Assembly: GCA_934270705.1 (NCBI GenBank)
Contig: CAKQQG010000015.1
Span: 1-30,173 of the forward strand
DNA: 30,173 nt
Source: an uncultured Oxalobacter sp.
GTDB lineage: Bacteria > Pseudomonadota > Gammaproteobacteria > Burkholderiales > Burkholderiaceae_D
Direction: 5' to 3'
Part shown: positions 25,247 through 30,173 of the stretch, in pieces
How positions within the stretch are numbered: the stretch's first letter is position 1
Layout of the letters: every line of letters begins with the position of its first letter
Notes under the pieces: model-generated
Told to the model about the DNA's origin: nothing
Database searches by the model: none
The model's input: only the letters and a program-made list of their open reading frames with translations
Made by a program: the position numbers and the translations under genes

Positions 25247-25996
25247 ATGCTGATCTTTTATCTGCGCAATCTGACCGGGGTTCAGCGAAGCGTCAAGGCA
25301 GATATTCATCTCGGCCTGTCGCTGGCGTTTATCGCAGGCGCCATGAACGCAGGTGGCTTTCTGGCAGTCCAGCAATACACATCCCATATGACGGGTATCG
25401 TTTCCAGTATGGCCGACGGACTGGCGATCGGTAATCTCAAGCTGGTGCTGGCCAGTATCGGTTCCATGGTCTGTTTCATCGTCGGTGCCGGATTTACGGA
25501 ACTGATGGTGAACTGGGCAAGGGGCAAGCACCTGCAAAGCGAATATGCCTTGCCGCTGGTATTCGAAGCGGTACTTCTGGTCGGTTTCGGGATGCTCGGC
25601 GGCAAGCTGCATCACCATATGGGGCTTTTCGTCTCGATTACAGTCATGCTGCTCTGTTTCCTGATGGGTCTGCAAAACGCCATCATCACCCGCATTTCCC
25701 GTGCGGTCATCCGGACGACGCACATGACCGGTATCGTGACCGATATCGGTATCGAACTGGGCCGGATGGTGTACTGGAACCGGAAGGTGGACAAGGAAGA
25801 CGAAGCCTATGTCAGGGCCAACCGCGACAAGCTTTATCTGTTGTCCGGGCTGCTGATCATGTTTTTCCTTGGCGGTACCATCGGCGCGTTCGGTTTCAAG
25901 TGGTTCGGATACTGGGCGACGTTTCCGCTGGCGGTCATGCTGATCGTGCTGGCGATCATTCCGGTCATCGATGATATCAAGCGTTTTTTCCGCTAG
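25247..25996 (+). CDS. DUF1275 (YoaK-like) membrane protein
   Basis: This 249-residue polytopic inner-membrane protein has about six hydrophobic segments. Early AFIAGAMNAGGFLAVQQYTSHMTG and late RTTHMTGIVTDIGIELG are the paired motifs of the DUF1275 family, giving an internal pseudo-repeat around T-x-HMTGIV. Family members are predicted transporters or permeases, but the substrate is not known. It lies alone between dcd and the tol-pal cluster, with no functional link evident. A TAG stop ends the gene 90 bases before ybgC. Confidence 0.88.
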   Translation: MLIFYLRNLTGVQRSVKADIHLGLSLAFIAGAMNAGGFLAVQQYTSHMTGIVSSMADGLAIGNLKLVLASIGSMVCFIVGAGFTELMVNWARGKHLQSEYALPLVFEAVLLVGFGMLGGKLHHHMGLFVSITVMLLCFLMGLQNAIITRISRAVIRTTHMTGIVTDIGIELGRMVYWNRKVDKEDEAYVRANRDKLYLLSGLLIMFFLGGTIGAFGFKWFGYWATFPLAVMLIVLAIIPVIDDIKRFFR

Positions 25997-26028
25997 GTCG
26001 CCTGACGCAAATTATTGGATAATAGGGC

Positions 26029-26057
26029 TTGATTGTTGCTCTGTTAAGCGATAGTTT
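26029..26057 (+). promoter_or_regulatory. Candidate promoter for ybgC-tol-pal
   Basis: TTGATT (26029-26034), a 17-base spacer and TAGTTT (26052-26057) lie 30 bases before the ybgC start. The -10 is weak (four of six). This is the only gap of suitable size ahead of the whole cluster. Confidence 0.35.
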
Positions 26058-26086
26058 ATCCCCAATTCTGATATCAGGAAAAAAAG

Positions 26087-26509
26087 ATGCCTTCACCGTT
26101 TACGTGGCCTGTCAGGGTGTATTTTGAAGACACCGACGCGGGCGGGGTCGTTTTTTACGGAAATTATCTGAAGTTTTACGAGCGTGCACGCACGGAGTGG
26201 CTGCGCACTCTGGGTATCGGCCAGCAGTTTCTGAAAGAATCATACGGCATCCTGTTCGTCGTGAAGAACGTGTCGGTCGAATACCGGCGTTCCGCCGTTC
26301 TGGACGACGCCTTGCGTGTGACGAGTGAAGTGGCATGGATGAAGGGCGCCTCGCTGGGATTCGAACAGGCGGTCTGGCGCGGGGATACCTTGCTTTCCAG
26401 TGCGAAAGTGACGGTCGTCTGTGTGGACAGGCAGACGATGCGGCCGGTGCCGATCCCCCCTGATGTGGCGGAAAAAATGCTTGTGGCACATCCGGAAACG
26501 GGTGCATGA
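26087..26509 (+). CDS. ybgC: Acyl-CoA thioesterase YbgC, Tol-Pal associated
   Basis: This 140-residue hotdog-fold thioesterase shows the 4-hydroxybenzoyl-CoA thioesterase signature FEDTDAGGVVFYGNYLKFYERARTEWL, with catalytic Asp17. Where E. coli has VVYH, this protein has VVFY, a change that appears common in betaproteobacteria. The ATG at 26087 follows AGGAAAAAAAG. YbgC is the usual first gene of the tol-pal operon and hydrolyses short or long acyl-CoA thioesters, perhaps in phospholipid metabolism. Eighty-three bases, including a seven-pair hairpin at 26541-26563 (AACCGTT/AACGGTT), separate it from tolQ. Confidence 0.95.
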   Translation: MPSPFTWPVRVYFEDTDAGGVVFYGNYLKFYERARTEWLRTLGIGQQFLKESYGILFVVKNVSVEYRRSAVLDDALRVTSEVAWMKGASLGFEQAVWRGDTLLSSAKVTVVCVDRQTMRPVPIPPDVAEKMLVAHPETGA

Positions 26510-26592
26510 GAGCGTCGGCGAATCATCGGAAAAAAGGATGAACCGTTTCGGATGCGAACGGTTTGAAGATCAACTTATTTTAATACTGAAAA

Positions 26593-27276
26593 ATGACTGT
26601 TTCACAGGATTTATCGTTCATTGCCCTGATATCCAACGCCTCGTTGCTGGTACAGCTGATCATGGCGTTGCTGCTGGCCGTTTCTCTGCTGAGCTGGACG
26701 TTTATTTTCCAGAAAATGTTCGCAATCAAGCATGCACGGGTCGAAACAGAGAATTTCGAACATGCTTTCTGGTCGGGCGGCAATCTCCAAAGTTTGTATC
26801 AGCGTGCAGGCAGCAATAACAAGACCGGTGCGCTCGAAAGGATTTTCTATGCCGGCATGGGTGAATATCTCAAGGGGAAAAACGCCATGACGGGACATTC
26901 CGCACAGGATACCGTCGCCTTGCTCGATGGGGCGCGCCGAGCCATGAGAGCGGCTTATCAGCGTGAAATGGATGGTCTGGAATCCCATTTGTCGTTTCTG
27001 GCGTCTGTCGGTTCCGTGTCTCCGTATGTCGGTCTGTTCGGAACGGTCTGGGGGATCATGAACGCTTTTCGCGGTCTGGCCAATGTGCATCAGGCGACAC
27101 TGGCCACGGTTGCGCCCGGGATCGCGGAAGCGCTGATCGCCACGGCGATCGGTCTGTTCGCCGCCATTCCGGCGGTTGTCGCCTATAACCGTTACTCGCA
27201 CGATATCGACCGTTTGTCCATCCGTTTCGAAACGTTCGTCGAAGAATTTTCCAATATTCTCCAGAGACAGTCTTGA
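26593..27276 (+). CDS. tolQ: Tol-Pal system protein TolQ
   Basis: This 227-residue inner-membrane protein of the MotA/TolQ/ExbB family forms the proton channel with TolR. It has three membrane segments: about 12-38, about 135-160 and about 170-195. The conserved cytoplasmic and pore stretch reads LSFLASVGSVSPYVGLFGTVWGIMNAF, followed by TVAPGIAEALIATAIGLFAAIPAVVAYN. The ATG at 26593 has only a weak ribosome site. It is followed by tolR after 11 bases. Confidence 0.96.
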   Translation: MTVSQDLSFIALISNASLLVQLIMALLLAVSLLSWTFIFQKMFAIKHARVETENFEHAFWSGGNLQSLYQRAGSNNKTGALERIFYAGMGEYLKGKNAMTGHSAQDTVALLDGARRAMRAAYQREMDGLESHLSFLASVGSVSPYVGLFGTVWGIMNAFRGLANVHQATLATVAPGIAEALIATAIGLFAAIPAVVAYNRYSHDIDRLSIRFETFVEEFSNILQRQS

Positions 27277-27287
27277 CAGGTGCCATC

Positions 27288-27731
27288 ATGTCCGAACAGT
27301 TTTCAGGTTCATTGCGGGGGACGCGGAAAAACAAGTTCAAGTCAGAAATCAATGTGGTGCCGTATATCGACGTCATGCTGGTGCTGCTGGTCATCTTCAT
27401 GGTGGTCGCACCTGTGACCAATCCGGGTGTCGTTGACTTGCCTTCGGCCGAACGGACCGCGTTGCCGCCTTCTGACTATATCCAGATTTCGCTCAGGCCC
27501 GATGTGTCTGCGGAAATCGGGATTCATCGTACCGGCAAGGGCAGGAATACGTTCGAGTCGGTGCCGGACCGGGATGCCCTGATGAAAAATCTTCAGATAT
27601 TGCATGCCGAAAATCCGGACTTGCCGGTACTGATCGCCGCAGACAAGAATATTATTTACAACGAGGTCATCCAGGTGATATCCGATGCGAAAAAGATGGG
27701 TATCCGGCGGGTTGGTCTGGCAACGCGGTAA
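27288..27731 (+). CDS. tolR: Tol-Pal system protein TolR
   Basis: The 147-residue ExbD/TolR protein has one membrane segment at about 27-45 containing the essential Asp28 (INVVPYIDVMLVLLVIFMV) and a periplasmic domain. The ATG at 27288 has AGG eight bases upstream. With TolQ it turns the proton-motive force into TolA movement. The periplasmic part ends in VISDAKKMGIRRVGLATR, the common end of TolR proteins. Confidence 0.96.
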   Translation: MSEQFSGSLRGTRKNKFKSEINVVPYIDVMLVLLVIFMVVAPVTNPGVVDLPSAERTALPPSDYIQISLRPDVSAEIGIHRTGKGRNTFESVPDRDALMKNLQILHAENPDLPVLIAADKNIIYNEVIQVISDAKKMGIRRVGLATR

Positions 27732-27749
27732 GAGGATAGTCGTCGCGCC

Positions 27750-28640
27750 ATGGAAAACGGTCTGTTGTCCATTCCGAAGGAAAAAAAGTTGAAGCCGGCT
27801 TTTCTGCTGGCTTTGGCGGTGCATGTCGCGCTGGTGGCGTTTTTGTGGATCGGCGTGAGCTGGCAAGCCGATACCGGCGACATGGTCGAGGCGGAAGTCT
27901 GGGATATCAAGGTTCGTGAGGCGGCGCCGCTGGCGGCGGGCGAACGTTCCGCGCAGGCAGCGGCTGAACCGGTGCCGGAACGGGCGACCGTCAGCGAGCC
28001 GGAACCGCCGTCTGCGCCGAAACAACAGGCGGCACCGGAACCGGTCAGGGATACCCGCCCCGATATCGCGCTGGAGCAGGAAAAGAAACAGGCTGCCGAC
28101 AAGAAACGCGCCGAGATGCAAAGGCAACAGGAAGAAAAGGCGCGCATGAAGAAGGAAGCCGAGGAAGCGAAGAAGAAACGGCTTGCGGATGCGGCTGCCG
28201 CCAAAAAGGCACGCGCCTTGCTTGATCAGGAAGCGCGCCGGATTGCCGGGGGCGGCAGCGGTGGCGGCAAGGGCAAGGGTTCCGGCGGAGGCGGAACGGC
28301 GACGCATGGCCCGACGGGTAGTGGCGGTACGGGTACGTCGCCATATTCGACCGGACCCGGAAAAGCCGATGGCGGCTATATCCAGAAAGTCGCCGCGAAA
28401 ATCAAGTCGAATACGTCGTTCAATGTGCCGGCATCGCTCGAAGGCAATCCACCGGTCATTTATGATGTTGAATTGCTACCGGACGGAACTTTGCGTAATA
28501 TAAGCAAACGGAAATCGTCGGGTGTCGCCGGGTTCGACGAGGCGGTGCTCAGAGCCATCGAGAAATCCGCTCCGTATCCCAAAGACCGGTCGGGACGGGT
28601 ACCGTCCGGGTTTACACTGACGCACAAGCCGAAGGGATGA
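27750..28640 (+). CDS. tolA: Tol-Pal system protein TolA with Gly-rich linker
   Basis: This 296-residue bridge protein joins TolQR in the inner membrane to TolB and Pal. It has an N-terminal membrane helix at about 16-36 with the family histidine (VHVAL, His25) and a Pro/Glu-rich part at about 55-105. A short charged helix at about 106-165 (KKQAADKKRAEMQRQQEEKA) is followed by a striking Gly/Ser/Thr-rich stretch at about 167-209. The C-terminal TonB-like domain is at about 211-296 (YIQKVAAKIKSNTSFNVP, then SKRKSSGVAGFDEAVLRAIE). The helical part is much shorter than in E. coli TolA (421 residues). AGAGGAT lies 12 bases upstream. The stop overlaps tolB as ATGA. Confidence 0.94.
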   Translation: MENGLLSIPKEKKLKPAFLLALAVHVALVAFLWIGVSWQADTGDMVEAEVWDIKVREAAPLAAGERSAQAAAEPVPERATVSEPEPPSAPKQQAAPEPVRDTRPDIALEQEKKQAADKKRAEMQRQQEEKARMKKEAEEAKKKRLADAAAAKKARALLDQEARRIAGGGSGGGKGKGSGGGGTATHGPTGSGGTGTSPYSTGPGKADGGYIQKVAAKIKSNTSFNVPASLEGNPPVIYDVELLPDGTLRNISKRKSSGVAGFDEAVLRAIEKSAPYPKDRSGRVPSGFTLTHKPKG

Positions 28641-29926
28641 ATGTGAATACGAAATCGTTATGCCGTTTTTTATGGGCGCTGGGATTGTCATGGTTGATGG
28701 CGGTTTCCGCGCTGGCCCAGGATCATCTGAATATCCAGATTTCCGGTGTGGGTGCAAGCCAGATTCCTGTGACGATCGCGGGTTTCGCCAATGATACGGG
28801 TACGCCGCAGAAGATTACCGATATCATCAAGGCGGATCTGGCGAGAACCGGTCTTTTCAGACTGGTCGGAACCGATGCGGTCGTGCCGGAATCGGCCAGT
28901 ATCGATTACAAGCAATGGAAAGCCAATGGCGCTGATGCGCTGGTGACGGGGACGGTCCAGAAAACGGCGAACGGGAAAATCGATGTCCGTTACCGTCTTT
29001 ACGATCTGGGCAAGGCGTCCCAGTTGTCGGCATTGTCGATGGTCGCGCCTGCGAACATGACGCGTGTGACGGCACACAAGATCGCGGATGATATTTATGA
29101 GAAACTCACCGGTATCAAGGGGATGTTCAGCACCCGTATCGCCTATGTGGTCAAGTCCGGCAAGGAATACCGTCTGGAAATCGCCGATTCGGACGGCGAA
29201 AACCGGCAGGTGGCCTTGCGGTCGAGCGAACCGATCATTTCACCGTCATGGTCGCCTGACGGAATGCGGGTGGCCTATGTATCGTTCGAGGCGAAAAAAC
29301 CGGTGGTGTATGTCCAGAATCTGGTAACACGTCAGCGTACGGTCGTCGCCAATTACAAGGGAAACAATTCGGCACCCGCATGGTCGCCGGACGGCAGCAA
29401 ACTGGCAGTCGCCCTGTCGAAAAACGGCTATACGCAGATTTATACCGTCAATTCCAGTGGTGGCGGTCTGCAACAGCTGACCAACACCCGCAGCATCAAT
29501 ACGGAACCCCAGTTTTCCGCTGACGGTCGCTGGATTTACTTTACGAGCGACCGCAGCGGCGGTCCCCAGATTTACCGGGTCGGCGTCAACGGCGGGGAAG
29601 CGAAACGTGTGACGTTCGCGGGCAGTTACAATATCAGTCCGAGAGTTTCGCCGGATGGCAAATCGCTGGCGTATATTTCGCGCAGGGGTGGCGGGTTCCA
29701 GTTGTATCTGATGGATCTGGAAAATGGTCAGGAACAGCGGCTATCCGATACATCGCGTGATGAATCGCCGAGTTTTTCTCCGAATGGCCAGTTCATCATG
29801 TATGCGACGGGTGCTGGCAGTCGGGGTGTGTTGTCGGTGGTGTCGGTGGATGGACGTGTCAAGCAGCGTCTGACCATGAAGGCTGCCGATGTTCGTGAAC
29901 CCTCATGGGGTCCTTTCATGAAGTAA
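28637..29926 (+). CDS. tolB: Tol-Pal system protein TolB
   Basis: This 429-residue periplasmic protein has a Sec signal peptide at about 1-27 ending in VSALA. An N-terminal domain at about 28-160 (TRTGLFRLVGTDAVVPES-like stretch) precedes a six-bladed beta-propeller. The propeller is seen as repeated PSWSPDG, APAWSPDG, EPQFSADG, SPRVSPDG and SPSFSPNG motifs. It links TolA to Pal and is required for outer-membrane constriction. The ATG overlaps the tolA stop. The pal gene follows after 21 bases. Confidence 0.97.
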   Translation: MNVNTKSLCRFLWALGLSWLMAVSALAQDHLNIQISGVGASQIPVTIAGFANDTGTPQKITDIIKADLARTGLFRLVGTDAVVPESASIDYKQWKANGADALVTGTVQKTANGKIDVRYRLYDLGKASQLSALSMVAPANMTRVTAHKIADDIYEKLTGIKGMFSTRIAYVVKSGKEYRLEIADSDGENRQVALRSSEPIISPSWSPDGMRVAYVSFEAKKPVVYVQNLVTRQRTVVANYKGNNSAPAWSPDGSKLAVALSKNGYTQIYTVNSSGGGLQQLTNTRSINTEPQFSADGRWIYFTSDRSGGPQIYRVGVNGGEAKRVTFAGSYNISPRVSPDGKSLAYISRRGGGFQLYLMDLENGQEQRLSDTSRDESPSFSPNGQFIMYATGAGSRGVLSVVSVDGRVKQRLTMKAADVREPSWGPFMK

Positions 29927-29947
29927 CGTTGATAAAGAGGAAGAGTC

Positions 29948-30173
29948 ATGTTTGAACTGAAGAAACTGGTTGTGATTGTATCCGGTGTACTGGCGTTGAC
30001 GGCTTGCGGTTCGTCCGTCAAGCTGGATGAATCGGCGCCGATCGAGGACAGAACGGGATCGTCTGCCGATGCACGCCAGGTCGGTACGGTGAATGCTGTT
30101 TCCACGGATCCGTTGAATGATCCGAATGGTGAGCTGGCACAGCGTAGCGTTTACTTCGATTTCGACAGCTATG
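29948..30173 (+). CDS. pal: Peptidoglycan-associated lipoprotein Pal, 5' part
   Basis: The gene starts at the ATG at 29948 with GAGGAAGAG just upstream and runs off the right edge after 75 codons. Residues 1-18 or so (MFELKKLVVIVSG, then VLALTACGSS) form a lipoprotein signal with lipobox L-T-A-C. An acidic disordered linker follows, then RSVYFDFDSY, the first strand of the OmpA-like peptidoglycan-binding domain. The position after tolB confirms Pal. The protein anchors the outer membrane to the cell wall through diaminopimelate binding, which this visible part does not yet include. Confidence 0.95.
   Translation, partial: MFELKKLVVIVSGVLALTACGSSVKLDESAPIEDRTGSSADARQVGTVNAVSTDPLNDPNGELAQRSVYFDFDSY

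Noticed and set aside
26541..26563. Hairpin between ybgC and tolQ as a terminator
   Set aside because: The seven-pair stem AACCGTT/AACGGTT is not followed by a T-run, and tolQ needs read-through from ybgC.

Overview
The window looks like a chromosomal core region of a betaproteobacterium (Burkholderiales). The supporting signs are the gat operon divergent from mreBCD-mrdA-rodA-rlpA, the DUF484-xerC pair, the yqgE-ruvX-pyrR-pyrB-pyrC' cluster with a degenerate dihydroorotase, and ybgC-tolQRAB-pal. Gene style and moderate GC content suggest Oxalobacteraceae, perhaps Oxalobacter-like, but that is inference from memory and not a database result. I saw no rRNA, tRNA, insertion sequence, prophage, CRISPR array or toxin-antitoxin module. 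Nearly all of the window is housekeeping DNA.

Layout. 1-1158: the start of a leftward lipoprotein gene, a small secreted Pro/Arg/His-rich repeat protein, and a DUF192 protein. 1414-4647: a membrane-bound Cache-PAS-PAS-GGDEF-EAL cyclic-di-GMP protein, closed by a bidirectional terminator. 4717-8073 (minus): gatC-gatA-gatB, the tRNA-dependent amidotransferase. 8260-15190 (plus): mreB, mreC, mreD, mrdA (PBP2), rodA and rlpA, which form the cell-elongation and septal peptidoglycan set, again closed by a bidirectional terminator. 15292-18725 (minus): DUF484, xerC, a COG0523 (CobW-like) GTPase with a His-rich loop, and a cysteine-depleted dksA. 19027-19887 (plus): apaH, whose 3' end overlaps a convergent gene. 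19778-24419 (minus): yqgE, ruvX, pyrR, pyrB, pyrC' (non-catalytic) and a PlsC-type acyltransferase, with several overlaps that indicate one operon. 24614-30173 (plus): dcd, a DUF1275 membrane protein, then ybgC-tolQ-tolR-tolA-tolB-pal, which runs off the right edge.

How the genes work together. MreBCD, PBP2 and RodA form the elongasome. RlpA and Tol-Pal act on septal peptidoglycan and outer-membrane constriction. PyrR, PyrB and PyrC' sit at the head of pyrimidine synthesis, and Dcd supplies dUTP for dTMP. GatCAB corrects misacylated Asp- or Glu-tRNA.

The most unusual points are: (1) the exported repeat protein built on a 36-bp DNA unit that decays to 18-bp half units; (2) a DksA that keeps only one of four zinc-binding cysteines, lying directly downstream of a COG0523 metallochaperone, an arrangement reminiscent of zinc-sparing systems; (3) a hairpin at the predicted 5' end of the COG0523 mRNA; (4) a dihydroorotase homologue lacking the HxH metal site; (5) a 12-bp tandem repeat translated on both strands where apaH and the acyltransferase overlap. 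I found no convincing wholly new system.
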